Source of the DNA: Amyelois transitella
Taxonomy: Eukaryota; Arthropoda; Insecta; Lepidoptera; Pyralidae
Reading direction: 5' to 3'
Assembly: GCF_032362555.1 (NCBI RefSeq)
Contig: NC_083528.1
Coordinates: 5,146,001-5,210,000 of the forward strand
Length of the DNA stretch: 64,000 nucleotides
Shown here one piece after another: positions 11,001 to 22,396 of this stretch; the stretch's first letter is position 1, and every line of letters begins with the position of its first letter. The position numbers were made by a program, and so were the translations under genes. The notes under the pieces are model-generated. The model searched no databases. It saw nothing but the letters and a program-made list of their open reading frames with translations, and had not been told where the DNA came from.

Positions 11001-11307
11001 CCTATTTTACCTAGCTTACATAGATAGCCTAAGCTTTCTAAGGCAAAGTTGGTCTGTGCCTGGGCTCAGCAGGTTCAAGGCCCTGGTAACGTCACCTTCC
11101 TCCATTTCTCCTTACGTCACATGGCCGCTGCAGCTCACTCCCACTATGTCCATATCTATTTCCTTAGTTGTTTGTCTTGTGATCAACGTGCGAGTTTGTT
11201 TACGTAAAGCGTAGAGATTATAAATGTTTTTTAATGTAGATAATGTGCATTCGTCCATGATTTAGATTTATGAGATCTATATTTGTATATTGACGTCCGA
11301 TGAAAAT

Positions 11308-11450
11308 GCTGCAGTGTAGCTTGTTCCGCCGCTTCTTCTACACATGCGCTTTGGAAGCAGTAGTAGTTATAATTAGATTTCAGTGATGTTACGTCAATAA
11401 GTGATACGTTGTATCCAATTTTATGTATGTATGTATGTATTCTATTCTAA
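11308..11450 (+). mobile_element. Family E LINE 3' end
   Basis: tgctgcagtgtagcttgttcc, gccgcttcttctacacatgc and gatgttacgtcaataagtg, ending with a tatgtatgtatgtatt tract instead of the usual aataaat. The tail has been replaced or expanded as a microsatellite. Confidence 0.65.
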
Positions 11451-11743
11451 ACTGAACGAAACATAGAGTGCAAATAATATTGCTAAATAAGTTTTTTTAT
11501 TCCAAGATAAAGAATTTCATTATGACAAAAATGAGTTGTATCGAAATAAACAAATAACTGATGTTTTAACCATGATGGCCAAATATTGGCTAACAATGAT
11601 CAAATAGGAAAATTTCAATATTATATATATTCCTACATTAGTATTTGCCCAGGATTTGTCACGTAGCAATATATCGTGAACCTAAATCTGTAGAATAACG
11701 TGGAAGTCAAAAATAATGGTCATTTTTGATTTATTTATAAAAG

Positions 11744-11940
11744 TTTCCAGAGGTCAGATCGGAGTCGCTACATGTAAAAACCTGACCTTAACATGTCACA
11801 GGTGGACCCCGGGCTTCTCACCAGAAAGAGCGCAAACGAAACTTCTACATCCATCTCAGTTTGGTCCAAAGATTCGACTAGCAGGGAATGCCTTGTGGCA
11901 TAAAGTCCACCTGTTGTATATTTTACGTGAATAAAGATTA
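11744..11940 (+). mobile_element. Family C fragment joined to another LINE 3' end
   Basis: 11744-11835 matches the family C 3' part (cggagtcgctacatgtaaaa, gacccc gggcttctcacc). It is followed by acatccatctcagtttggtc, aagtccacctgttgtatat, tttacgtgaataaagattaa and an ataaataaa tail. The second module recurs at 23736-23850 and 41238-41300 and behaves like a non-LTR 3' terminus. Confidence 0.55.
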
Positions 11941-11987
11941 AATAAATAAAATAACTTTTTAAATATCTAATAACGCACCTGTCGCAA

Positions 11988-12075
11988 CATGGCCTTTCAG
12001 TATTTTTAAGACTGTTGGCTCTGTCTACCCCACAAGGAATATAGACATGATTATTATATGTATGTATGCATGCAT
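11988..12075 (+). repeat. Family A 3' end
   Basis: catggcctttcagtattttt, ggctctgtctaccccaca and an atgtatgtatgcatgcat tail. The 5' two thirds are absent. Confidence 0.75.
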
Positions 12076-12133
12076 TAAGAAATCCGCTAGCGTTAATCCG
12101 ATATACTTCCATAACCTCAACATATTATGTAGT

Positions 12134-12260
12134 TTACGTAACTTCGTTAAGGGTAGGAGAAGTTCGATAACCTGACAATGTCAATGTGAGTGCGTACGCG
12201 CATCGAAGGTGGGGCAAGTCAATGGAGGGGATGAGGAAATTAGGTTACGCAACTGTGAAG
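12134..12260. promoter_or_regulatory. bZIP-site module 1
   Basis: Contains TTACGTAA (12134-12141), caatgtcaatg (12176-12186), a CpG-rich spacer (gtgcgtacgcgcatcg) and GTTACGCAAC (12244-12253). The order caatgtcaatg, CpG spacer, a(c/t)taggttacgcaac recurs at 12868-12932 and, reduced, at 14118-14151. Whether this is an enhancer or a decayed repeat cannot be decided here. Confidence 0.35.
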
Positions 12261-12854
12261 TGGAAATGATGAAAACGAAAGTGGGGCGGAGACAGGAAAA
12301 CTTGTTACTTTGGTAATTAGAGGTGGAACTCACGATTATTTACATTTAACGTACTTATTAGTGACATGCGTACAAGCATAGAAACAGAGCCTGAAAAAGT
12401 TAAAATATATATGGGTGAATTTCAACAAGATACTTTTTTGTGTCATTTCGGTGGTATTTTTTTGATACAATGCTATGCTATCTACATATTTTTTTTTTAT
12501 CAATGATGTAGGGGAAGCTAACCCAAGTTGGGTCGTAGTTGTTGCCTTAGATAGATTGATTGAGATGTATCGATATTGTAGATGATTTTTGAAGTCAACT
12601 CGATAGTAAAACTATCGATAGTTCGGCATCCTTTAATGTGTGGTTTCATTTTAAATCGCCGCCCTAGTAACTATAGGCTCTATACCCAAGGCATTTTATC
12701 ACCAAACAGTAATATAGTAAGATTATAATGGTAATCTTATAAATCTACGTTGAAAGAATTGTTCTGACGTGAACACTCGAACATTGCAAAATACCCACCC
12801 ACACAGATCTAACAACAATCAGGTATATCCCTCCTTATAGAGGGGGTAGAAGAG

Positions 12855-12980
12855 GTCACCGACCCCGCAATGTCAATGCGAAGCGTGCGCGCGAGTGGGA
12901 AGCGACCGCGGGCGGAAACTAGGTTACGCAACGTATCCGTAATATGTACTAATACGTGCCATGCGCGTGCGCACCGGTGG
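12855..12980. promoter_or_regulatory. bZIP-site module 2
   Basis: Contains caatgtcaatg (12868-12878), agcgtgcgcgcgagtg and GTTACGCAAC (12923-12932), then a second CpG-rich run (gccatgcgcgtgcgcaccgg). It is the clearest copy of the three. Confidence 0.35.
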
Positions 12981-14099
12981 AAGTGTAAGTGAGGAAATTA
13001 TGCTTTTTATTGAATGTATTGTTTGTTTAACAAATAAATTGAGAATTATATAAGTATAGGCTACTTTTTATGTATATTTTGTAATATGCAATTGAATTTA
13101 CTGTATTTGAATTAATCAAAGTATAACATACTTACATATGTACATACATAAAAATCACTAATACTTCTAACTGTAAATGAATATTCATGAACGGTTTACA
13201 GTATTTCAGAAGATTGGCTCTTACAAACAAAACAATTAAAGTTACAAATATAACCTTTGATTATATCATATACCTATTGTTAGACCAAGCAATATGTCGA
13301 TAGCATTCATAATTTTCAAAACTCTCATCAACTTTGGAACGGTTATATCCGTTACTTATAAGGCTAACAGAGAACTATGGATCCGTTACTATAAGAACTT
13401 CCGTTTCGCAACAGGAAGATTCAAGCTTCCAGTGAAAGTGAGGTGATTGACACACTGTCATGAATTAAGAATTGAGTGATTCTCAATTCTTGTGTATAAT
13501 TTATACATTGCCATGTAATTATGTGACTAGGTTCGGAACAAGGTTAGCACTGTTTGGGATCAAAGTATGATTTATTGTGTCTCATGTTTGGAAGGAAACC
13601 TTATCATAAATGAGAAGGTGAGGTAGCTAGAGGAGATGTTAGTATACTTCACTTGACAGTTTGTCAATCAACCAGGTTTATATCATGACCGTGATGCGAC
13701 CATTCAATTTATAAATACGTATAGGAATAAAATTTGCGTTTTGTTTTGAAGTGTCGATTTACTTAACAGTGTTAGAGGCATATACATATATACATATATA
13801 AAATTGTATACATATATATATATTATTATTATACATATATATATTAAAAAAATTGTGTATTTATTATTTATCCCTACCGGGGTAGACAGAGTGTCCAACT
13901 TTAAATGTAAACAACCTAAAAATGCGCTCAAAAAGTCTACTCGTCTGACCTCCGTGACTGTATTAAAAATTAAAAAAAAAGTTAACAAAACACCCGTATT
14001 GTAGCATACACAATAAGGAGCTGCTTTTAGAAGCTAGTTTTTCACGGATCTTTATTCTGGTAGTGACATTGAATTATACAACAGGAAGAGACAGTGAAA

Positions 14100-14155
14100 G
14101 TTGGGTCGCTGACTCGGAAATCAATGCGTGAGGTGAATTAGGTTACGTAACAAAA
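14100..14155. promoter_or_regulatory. bZIP-site module 3, shortened
   Basis: gactcggaaatcaatgcgtg, then aattaggttacgtaac with the perfect GTTACGTAAC palindrome at 14142-14151. The CpG spacer of the other two modules is almost gone. Confidence 0.3.
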
Positions 14156-14489
14156 GTGAAGTGTGAAAGAAAGTTGTGAATAGTCCCGTTGGGAAGAGCG
14201 ATGTGGTGTACTAACCTTTCTCTACTTCAAACAGCATAGGAACTCTGAACGTATTTTTTTATGGACATCCTACTTGTGACAGTGTCTATGATAGAAAAGT
14301 TCTATAAAGGCGCCCAAATACCATCCAGACAGAGTTTTTCAAGAAAAGACCGTATCGTTGGATGGGTCTTTGTAAGTAAGTGACGTGAGGGAAATTGCTG
14401 CAGTTTTTTATTATGCCAATATTTTCTTTTACATTATAATACATGTTAGAGCTGCATGTCACTGAGATGAAAATGTTATGCGCGTGTCA

Positions 14490-14730
14490 TTAATTCAATG
14501 CAGGAGAGCCGCTTACGACGGTACAGTCACGTCCTGTGGAAGACTGAAAGATATCTGGGTAACAAACCTTACCTCATCATAGGTCATGCCTCCACCGGGC
14601 AGGTAGAAAGACCAGGCCAAATTAAAACCTGGCTCCTAGTCGTTATAGATGTTGCGCGTCCCAATTGTCTTAAAACTGAAGACCGAACAGAATGAACACA
14701 ACAATTCGGAAAACGGATCCCCAGGTCCTG
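14490..14730 (+). pseudogene. Decayed RTE-like reverse-transcriptase C-terminal fragment
   Basis: The frame at 14498-14695 reads LRRYSHVLWKTERYLGNK, then GQVERPGQIKTWLLVVIDVA, and ends in a stop, followed by FGKRI. This matches the tail after RTE-type reverse-transcriptase domains, usually R-Y-G-H-V-x-R, then G-R-P-x-x-x-W-x-D, then R-x-x-W-R. Several consensus positions are lost, no upstream RT domain is visible and the frame is broken, so this is a fossil. Confidence 0.5.
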
Positions 14731-15631
14731 AAAACCCGTGGTAGATGGTTCAACTGGAAAAACGGCATGATGTTAAATTTGAAAAATCATTCGCTTTTGA
14801 AATAAAGATTGACGTGACCTTCTTAAGGTCGCAGAAAGAAGCTGGACTCAGCCCGCATCAAGGAGAAAATTTCCTGAAGAACTTATTATTTTAAAACGCT
14901 TAAAAAAAATAAAAATGAACACAAAATAACACAAACAACAAAAATATAAATCAGAATCGACCGTAACCATCAAATCATTTATAACAAAAAACTTTCGCTT
15001 CAAAATTAATAGAAAAATTAAAAAAATATTGTTAAACCGGATCCGGTGTGACCCGGCGTTTATAGTCTATGGTCGCGAACGGGGTGACCGAGATCCGGAG
15101 AAACGGCGGGAAAGTGACCCCGAATGCACTAGGTGCATAACGGTGCTGCATGTATTGTGAAATGTACCGACTATTACACAGATTAGAGATTTTACGTGCT
15201 GGCTGGTAGAAAAGGACGCATCTAGCTTAGATTTTTTTGTATCGGCATTCCGAATTTAAATGTTCAATTGACATCTCTTTTTTTAAATTTTAGACCATGG
15301 TGAATGAGTGATGATTTTATAAAAAAATTATAAAAATAAATGCAAATATGTTTTTCCCTTGGAAACAAGTCCATTATGCAGTCGTAAACATTGTTTTTAT
15401 TGCAAACCTCCGAAACTTAAGAATTAATGCCGAGGATGTCCTAATAGAGTTTACAGTAGCGCCATCTATAATAAATAATGTCTGTATAACGGATTTCTTC
15501 AGGTTCGAAGTCCATGGCGTCACATCAATGGATGGAAGTAGATGGCGTCATCATGCATGGCATCATTAGAGCTATCCAATGCCTGTTTGTCAATAAAAAA
15601 TTCAAAAATTTTTATCAAATTTGTCAAACAA
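14731..15631. other. Gene-free AT-rich DNA
   Basis: No exon or named repeat recognised. A 73-residue frame at 15348-15569 lacks any domain. The stretch near 15030-15150 is GC-richer (ggatccggtgtgacccggcg) without clear motifs. Confidence 0.4.
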
Positions 15632-15880
15632 TTTTTTTTTTTTTTATATATACGGGACAAATTACACAGATTGAGTTAGCCTCGAAGTAAGTTCGAGACT
15701 TGTGTTACGAGATACTAACTCAACGATACTATATTTAATAATAAGTACTTAGATATATAAACATCCAAGACCCAGAACAATCAGAGAAAGTTCGTTTCTC
15801 ATCATGCACTGGCCGGGATTCGAACCCGGGACCTCCGGTGTCACAGACAGGCGTATTACCGCTGCGCCACAGAGGCCGTC
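15632..15880 (-). repeat. Family B tRNA-derived SINE, complete, antisense
   Basis: The reverse complement has the head gacggcctctgtggcgcagc with the B box GGGTTCGAATCCC, the full body and the 3' terminus, followed by a T-rich tract at 15632-15645 that corresponds to the A-rich tail. Confidence 0.85.
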
Positions 15881-16183
15881 GATTTCATCCGATTTCGCAC
15901 ACCTTATTTATCTAAACTCTTCGTTATTTCGCTATATGTCTCTTTACTGGTATCCATAACTACCTCATGCACCCTCCTAAATTTTTGCAGCTATCAACAA
16001 AGCATACATTCTGAAGCATTATGTAGACTGAAAATATCCGTTCGTAATTATGTAGGTATATTAATATTAATAAGATGTTAGTTTTAGACGACGAAAGTAC
16101 CAACTCGTAGAAAACTCGAGAAAATGATACTTCCCGCGAAACGATTAGTCTTGTGCGCCAGTGTAGGCGAGGCGTAATATAGA

Positions 16184-16242
16184 TTCCATGCTAAGAGCCA
16201 TTAATATAATAATTTAATATATTAATGGCTCTTAGCATGGAA
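16184..16242. repeat. Perfect 25-bp foldback hairpin
   Basis: Arms 16184-16208 and 16218-16242 are exact inverted complements (ttccatgctaagagccatta at the left end of the stem) around a 9-nt loop ataatttaa. There is no flanking TIR/TSD structure and no poly-T terminator context. Confidence 0.8.
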
Positions 16243-16499
16243 AATAAGAAAATGATTTATTTATTATTAATAAATAAACCATTTGCTTATTTTCCCGCGC
16301 AGATTGATGACCGAGCAAGCGAAGCAAGTAAGGTTTACCAGTCAACTTGGGGCGAAAATAAATTTTTTGTATGTATTTATGTTAGTAACGCGATAACTTT
16401 CGAACTGTTAGTCTTATTTTGATAAAATTTAAAATCTATGTTGGAGCTGTCAATTGAATCGTTAAGTTTTGAGATAAAATTCAATCGAGGGAAAGAGTT

Positions 16500-16650
16500 C
16501 TTCACTGGGCATTATAATGCGATGGGCTACAAAGCTAACAACCTGTTACTATCTGGATCTAATCTCTATTCCATCATAAAGTCATCCAGCTAAATATTAT
16601 ATTTGATTAATTTTGAGACTGTCAGCTCTAGGTACTCCATAAGGCGAAAA
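16500..16650 (+). repeat. Family A fragment, decayed
   Basis: gcgatgggctacaaagctaa, tctattccatcataaagtca and ttttgagactgtcagctct, with numerous substitutions. Confidence 0.5.
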
Positions 16651-17028
16651 ATTCTTGTATAGATTAAATAAACGAACATAAACTTTAATTAACTCAACAA
16701 GAATTAAAAAGTAATTGACTTATATTATAATATACGCATAGCTTTCAGTGGATCAATATCTCACGTCTAACTACGTCCATTTCATCTTACCTTCTCAGTT
16801 ACTAAGTCATAAATCTTAATTCTTTATCTCTTGGCGTAGAGCTCACAATCTCTTAGACGTGTAATTACTGTTAATTGATTTACTCGTTTATCCTGACTTT
16901 TCCGTCAAGCACGAGCGCTAATCGTGTAACGAACAATATTGCCAAGTTACACGCAAGTAGTATGAAGTGTTTAGTAGCAATATAGTCGACTTACACACTT
17001 CTGAAACATGATCTTAGACTTCTGTATA

Positions 17029-17128
17029 TTTTTAGGCAATTTTTATGCTTGGGCTTTGTAAATTGACTTCAAGAACAAAATTTCTAGAAGTCAATTTACA
17101 AAGCTCAAGCATAAAAATTGCCTAAAAA
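17029..17128. repeat. Long foldback hairpin, 42-bp arms
   Basis: Arms 17029-17070 and 17087-17128 pair over 42 bp with one G-T position (ttgggctt against aagctcaa), around a 16-nt loop. The right arm is followed at once by cactgcaagtgcagtttgttc, the start of a family E LINE 3' end. It could fold as a pre-miRNA-like RNA or be a rearranged insertion junction. Confidence 0.8.
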
Positions 17129-17255
17129 CACTGCAAGTGCAGTTTGTTCTATTTTTCTGCTACATTTGCGCGTTGGAAGATGTAGTAGATTTAGTACTTA
17201 TTATACTTATGTTGCCGACATTAAGTATCCTATTTGGAAAATAAATCAATTTCTA
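17129..17255 (+). mobile_element. Family E LINE 3' end, decayed
   Basis: gtgcagtttgttctattttt, ttgcgcgttggaagatgtag and gacattaagtatcctatttg followed by aaaataaat. This is a diverged version of the copies at 8828 and 11308. Confidence 0.5.
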
Positions 17256-18521
17256 ATGAGGTCCATGAAGGTTTAATAACATACTCGTACATTGATACAT
17301 TAAAATCACGCCTCTTTCCTGAAAACAATAAAGCTGACTTTGTTTATTTTAAAGCCTTGAAAGCATACAAAAGACACATTGTAAAGTCGACAGGTGCATC
17401 CTGCATTCTAATATGTATGCAGTGTGCCATTCAACGATTCTCAGTGTATCCCGTCTTCGACTATAAATCGATAAATAAATTCAGAAAAGTAATAAATGAA
17501 GACCCCACATCACACGTACGCATTTGTTTTGTTCAACGGTAGGATAAACAAACAAACAAACTTTACATAAAATAAAATAAAAAGTTTAACTATACTTTAT
17601 AGTAACTTTATTTAGTTCTTATATTGCCTGCTTGTTTGTTACTATGAAAGTGATTTAATACATATCACGTCTATTATCTCTTAAGGGGAACATAGAGCCA
17701 ATAGTCAGAAGGCTCTAAGGTCACGTTTACCTGAAAGGCTCAATGATGGAATTCAGATTCAAAAGTGGCATGTTATTAGCCCATTGTAAACAAATTTGTT
17801 AACAATTTCCTTAACAAAGTTGAATAATAAGGCACCAGAGTTTGAAAAATCTTTAGAGGACTGGCTAAAAAATTTAAAAAAAATCGTGCAGTATTCATGG
17901 TTCAAAGCGGCCAGTTCACGGTCATTATTGATAATGCCAACATAACAAAACTGTGGTTTATGTTGCACATATAAGTAGGTCAGACGCTGGTGAAAGTCAG
18001 GCGAAAGGTGGCCGTAACGAGGTCAGTTACTCGCGTTACGTGTAGCGTACTGTGACACTTTCTTTAATTGAGATGTGGTAGCCATCTTGGATTTATGTTT
18101 GTATTGTAACGGTCCGCGGTTTGGGCGCGATTAGAGATTAGCGATTAGACATTCTATTTTTAAATTAATGATCTTGACTTGGAATCTTTTTTACAATGCT
18201 GCTTATGAAAAGTATGCAGTAAGTAAGTCAACTTATATTGTAAATTATATTGTATGAGTATATAAATACAATTAAGGTGCAAATTATTAAAGATTATATA
18301 TAATAATTACGTTTAAACCATAAACCAGAGAGAGTAGAGGTCGTAAAGCCAATTCTAATCCCCTAGACCTTGTTGTCAAGGTCATGTGTGATTTGCTTCT
18401 TATTTAAATTTGTAATGCCCTAGCTGAATCATAGTTCTTTATGTTCAGATACCTGATTGTGCACATTTGCTCCACATCAGTTACCATTCAAACCAATGTT
18501 ACTCAGAGAGATAGCCCTTGA
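17256..18521. other. Gene-free stretch
   Basis: It holds a 102-codon frame (17234-17542) with no recognised domain, a decayed antisense family A piece at 17650-17790 and a CpG-containing patch near 18000-18140 (gagatgtggtagccatcttg, gtccgcggtttgggcgcg). Confidence 0.4.
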
Positions 18522-18660
18522 TACATACATACATAAAATCACGCCTCTCTCCCGGAGGGGTTAGGCAGAGACTACCTCTTTCCACTTGCCACGATCTCAG
18601 CATACTTCCTTCGGTTCATCCACATTCTTAGCTCTCTTCATGCAAGCGTGGCGATACGTG
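18522..18660 (-). repeat. Family D repeat, near-complete, antisense
   Basis: acatacatacataaaatcac, gcctctctcccggaggggtt, gactacctctttccacttgc, catccacattcttagctctc and ttcatgcaagcgtggcgata. ATGT units at the left edge correspond to the 3' tail. Confidence 0.7.
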
Positions 18661-19132
18661 ATACATAGCCCTTGATACATGGTCACATTTAGATTTGCAG
18701 CCGTGTACTGCTTACAAGTTTAACCGTAACCACTACTCCATCGACGCTCTTAAATTACCTTTTAATAATACCTAATATTAATAAATCATAGCAATAATCC
18801 TCATTTCTAAGCCCACGCATTAGTGATGTCTAGAACAAGTTATCGACTATCGAGAGAGTCCCAGTTCCAAGTCCCGTTAGCTGGAGAAAGTGGTCGACAC
18901 GCGCGCTGCACCTCCTATGCAAATTATGCAATTATGTTTATGCTCGCGACGGTATAGAGGGCGCCGCTATAGCATTTCTATGCTGGAATTCATAAAAAAA
19001 AAATTTAATCAAATATATACTTTGCATAATTATTTTTAAGATTAACTTGCTTTTTCCTGGTTGGAAATTCTAAAAAGTGTTTTTTAACAGTCTCCTAGTA
19101 TGCCTATGTATGCCATGTTTATATTGTAAAAA

Positions 19133-19394
19133 GTGCCGTGTGGCTCCCGGCACCAATACAAAAAAGAATAGGACCACTCCATCTCTTTCCCATGGATGTC
19201 GTAAAAGGCGACTAAGGGATAGGCTTACAAACTTGGGATTCTTTTTTAGGCGATGGGCTAGCAACCTGTCACTAGTTGAATCTCAATTCTATCGTTAAGC
19301 CAAATAGCTGAACGTGGCCATTCAGTCTTTTCAAGACTGTTGGCTCTGTCTACCCCGCAAGGGATATAGACGTGACCATATGTATGTATGTATG
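19133..19394 (+). repeat. Full-length family A repeat
   Basis: Best-preserved example, running from gtgccgtgtggctcccggcac to a tatgtatgtatgtatg tail with all internal blocks intact. Two overlapping short frames in opposite directions are repeat artefacts. Confidence 0.9.
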
Positions 19395-19729
19395 TTTATA
19401 TTGATAAAGGTTGACCAATAAGATAATAAAGATTTTCTGATTAATTATTTTGAAAAAAATAATCAAAATAAATCCTATAATTTACTATGGCATAGGTATC
19501 TACATTTACTAGTCGAGTAAATACATAACGCTGATAATACATATAACGGAACATATAAATTAACATAAATATTACTCATAAATCATTCCAAGTACTTAAC
19601 GAGTTTTAATCTTAAAAATAAATCTATACATATTCAAAATATAATAAATAATATGCATAGTAAAATACCAGACACAGACTACATCAAAAAAAGATAGCAA
19701 CTATTACAATTACATCATTTCTCTTCGCC

Positions 19730-20290
19730 GTTTACAGTTATGCGACTCCGATACAGAGAAGCAGAACACAGCTTTCGAACGTCTAACAAGAATGATCTAA
19801 CGTGACAAAGCGAAAAAATGATGCCATCCGCCATATTGGTGTAATGCTGGTCACAAAAAAACTAACGGAATAAAATGCCTAGCAGCCGAGCGGAGAAAGG
19901 CTTTCGATTGTCCTACATTTCACCGCACGCGAATCGACACCGAGCTCAGCGTGCGGCGCGACAACACTACCGTTCGATTTTCAAATCTTATTTCCACAAC
20001 GGAACTGTCAAAGTCGGCTGGCGGAAAAATTGACGTTTACCGCTTGAAAATTCGAACATCCGTAGCGACATCTACACGCAAACACATGATGCATTGCGTC
20101 TCGTTCTAACGCCTGCATTAGCGTTGCATTGTCTTGCTCAGCGCAACATTGAAAAAGAAAGCACTGTTTTTTTACCCGCCATTTTACCCGAGAGTATGTC
20201 GAAGAAAGCTGAAATGCATGTGTGTAATATTAGAAACGTTTTATACAGCGGTTGCATCGCATTGGTAGTTGCATAAGAAAATTGCATTTC
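19730..20290. promoter_or_regulatory. CpG-rich promoter-like interval
   Basis: It is clearly richer in CG than its flanks (ccgcacgcgaatcgacacc, gtgcggcgcgacaacactac, gtagcgacatctacacgc), repeat-free, and includes gatgccatccgccatattgg, a YY1/Pho-like GCCAT context. No coding exon can be read through it; a short plus-strand frame at 20094-20276 has no domain. A promoter or untranslated first exon is plausible, for example for a gene reaching further right, but no transcript evidence is available. Confidence 0.3.
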
Positions 20291-21029
20291 CCCGCTGGTT
20301 GCTCGATGCGACAAGTGGAAATTACTCGATTTTCACTCGTGATCAATTAATCATAGCAACTTAACTATTACAATGGGGTAATAGAAGTTTTATATTCGAT
20401 TATTATATTTGACTCGATTAAACTTTGATTTTGCGTAAGAGCACTTGTATTCATGGCATGAAAAATGTGAATACCATCGAAAACTTCTTTAAAAATGTTT
20501 CAGAGCTCAGTTTTCTAAAACCCATTATTCCTTTAATTAAACCCCATATTCTGTGAAACCCATGTAATACCAAGTCGGATAATTAATTCAATCCCTTAAG
20601 CTATTACATAATTAATTCTAAATAAATAGATTAACTTGGCCTTGTACTTAGATAGCCTTCAAAAACTTCTAGAAGAAATAATTGTCTGTACCTATAACCT
20701 TGAATAATATTAAATAAAATTTATCAGAAATAAAAAAGGAAGATTCCTTATAAGGTATTTTTCCATTTGCCACGATTTTTGCATACTTTAAAAAAACATT
20801 ATTGAGATAAGCATGAAAATACAAGGTTGATAGACAAAGCCATTTCCAAGAAACAACTTATTAATTAAGAAGTGGACCTCTTCCAAGCTTAATTAATAAA
20901 TATTTTTCTTAAGAGCCCCCATTATGTTTTACGACCGTCACTTTCTTTGTTGGAAGAGATTGTCCGACCTACAAAAATGAACAATGCAACTATAGTTTTC
21001 TGACAAAAGAAAAAAATTAAGATAGAGTA

Positions 21030-21145
21030 GATCTCAATTCCATAATTTTTAACCCATACAGCTGAACGTGGCCTTTCAGTCTTTTCAAGGCAGTTGGCTC
21101 TGTTTAGCCCGCAAGATAGACGTGATTATACATTTCTATGTTATG
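21030..21145 (+). repeat. Family A 3' part
   Basis: gatctcaattccataatttt, gctgaacgtggcctttcag and ctgtttagcccgcaagatag. It lies just upstream of a 5' part in the same orientation, so the two together resemble a disrupted tandem pair. Confidence 0.7.
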
Positions 21146-21171
21146 TGGTCATATAAAGTACCCTCGGACAA

Positions 21172-21335
21172 GTGCCGTGTGGTTCACCGCTCTGTAGAAT
21201 TGAACCACTCCATATTTTTCCCGTGGATGTCGTAAAAGGTGACTAAGGGGATGTCTAATAAACTTGGGTTTCTTCTTGTAGGCGATGTGTTAGCAACCTG
21301 TCAGTATTTAAATCTCAATTCCATCATTAAAAAGA
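21172..21335 (+). repeat. Family A 5' part
   Basis: gtgccgtgtggttcaccgct, gtggatgtcgtaaaaggtga and ttgtaggcgatgtgttagc, ending after ctcaattccatcatta. Confidence 0.75.
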
Positions 21336-21660
21336 CTAACAATGCAATCTGACCACAATTGTGGAGATCGACTTCTATGCTCCTCACATTACCAAACTTT
21401 TTGCCACGGTTAACCTTTAAACTAATAGGAATATTTTGAGTGTAAGTTTCCTGTTTTCTACGCTGATTTCAGCTCAGGTGAAAGACCTTTCTCGATGCGA
21501 TGAGTCAACAAGAAAGTTATTAACAATTCTCAGAACTGTTTGTGTGTAAAGTATACTTCAGGTCATGGCATTTAAGGAATAAGTAAGGTATAACACTGAG
21601 CGACTTCTGTCTAAAATCACAGCGTGATCCAATACGAATGCTAACAATGACTCTTTCCTG

Positions 21661-21870
21661 TACATACATACATATCACGTCTATATCCCTTGCGGGCTAG
21701 ATAGAGCCAACAGCCTTGAAAAGACTGAATGGCCACGTTCAGCTATTTGGCTTAATGATAGAATTGAGATTCAAATCGTGACAGGTTGCAAGCCCATCGC
21801 CTAAAAAAGAATTCCAAGTTTGTAAGCCTATCCCTTAGTCGCCTTTTACGACATCCATGGGAAAGAGACT
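21661..21870 (-). repeat. Family A repeat, antisense, lacking the 5' end
   Basis: tacatacatacatatcacgt, cttgcgggctagatagagcc and cagctatttggcttaatgat through cgacatccatgggaaagaga. The 5' hairpin is missing. Confidence 0.85.
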
Positions 21871-21884
21871 TTCCTGTACTTTGA

Positions 21885-22010
21885 ATGTTAACCAATGTTC
21901 TGAAGGTGAGGGAAAACATAGTGAGGAAACCTTCACGTCATTTAGGTTTAACTCTATGTCAAACCATGATCCAACATGAGTTAGGTTTTGCGAAAGTAAC
22001 ATCACCGACG
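21885..22010 (+). repeat. Family C SINE fragment
   Basis: Body segment only: gaaggtgagggaaaacatag, tgaggaaaccttcacgtcat and atgatccaacatgagttagg. Confidence 0.55.
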
Positions 22011-22119
22011 GTTTATGTATTCTGTGAAAAGGATGTAACCGGGATAAACATCACGAGATTAAGATTTAAATTTAAAAAGATTCATTCCAAAACATAACAT
22101 CGTTAGTGAACTTGACCGC

Positions 22120-22235
22120 GGCAAACTTTCTTTTTCGCCGTTACGCGAAGTGTCACGCGACCCCGAAACGTTCGCTCCAGTTGTAAAGATTGTGTCTTCA
22201 AGATGGCGCCCGGCGGCCATTTTTAACCCATGACG
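22120..22235. promoter_or_regulatory. GC-rich island with AAGATGGCG / GGCCATTTT motif
   Basis: cgccgttacgcgaagtgtca, cgcgaccccgaaacgttcg, then caagatggcgcccggcggcc followed by attttt. AAGATGGCG and its facing partner are the YY1/Pho core seen in many metazoan promoters. No exon is recognised next to it. Confidence 0.3.
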
Positions 22236-22396
22236 TAAAAAGAGGGATTGTTAAACTGCAACAGTACCCGTAATTGAAGCGCTTGCATGAAAAGATAAGA
22301 AAGTGGATGAAGCGAGTAAGTGTGCATGGATCGTGGCAAATGGAAAGATGTAGTCTCTGCGTAACCTCCGGAGAAGAAGGGTGATATTATGTACTT

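Noticed and set aside
13780-13855. Hairpin or origin-like AT palindrome
   Set aside because: Simple TA/ATAC microsatellite; pairing is trivial.
17234-17542. 102-codon open frame
   Set aside because: Begins at the end of a LINE 3' remnant, with no domain and no splice or start context.
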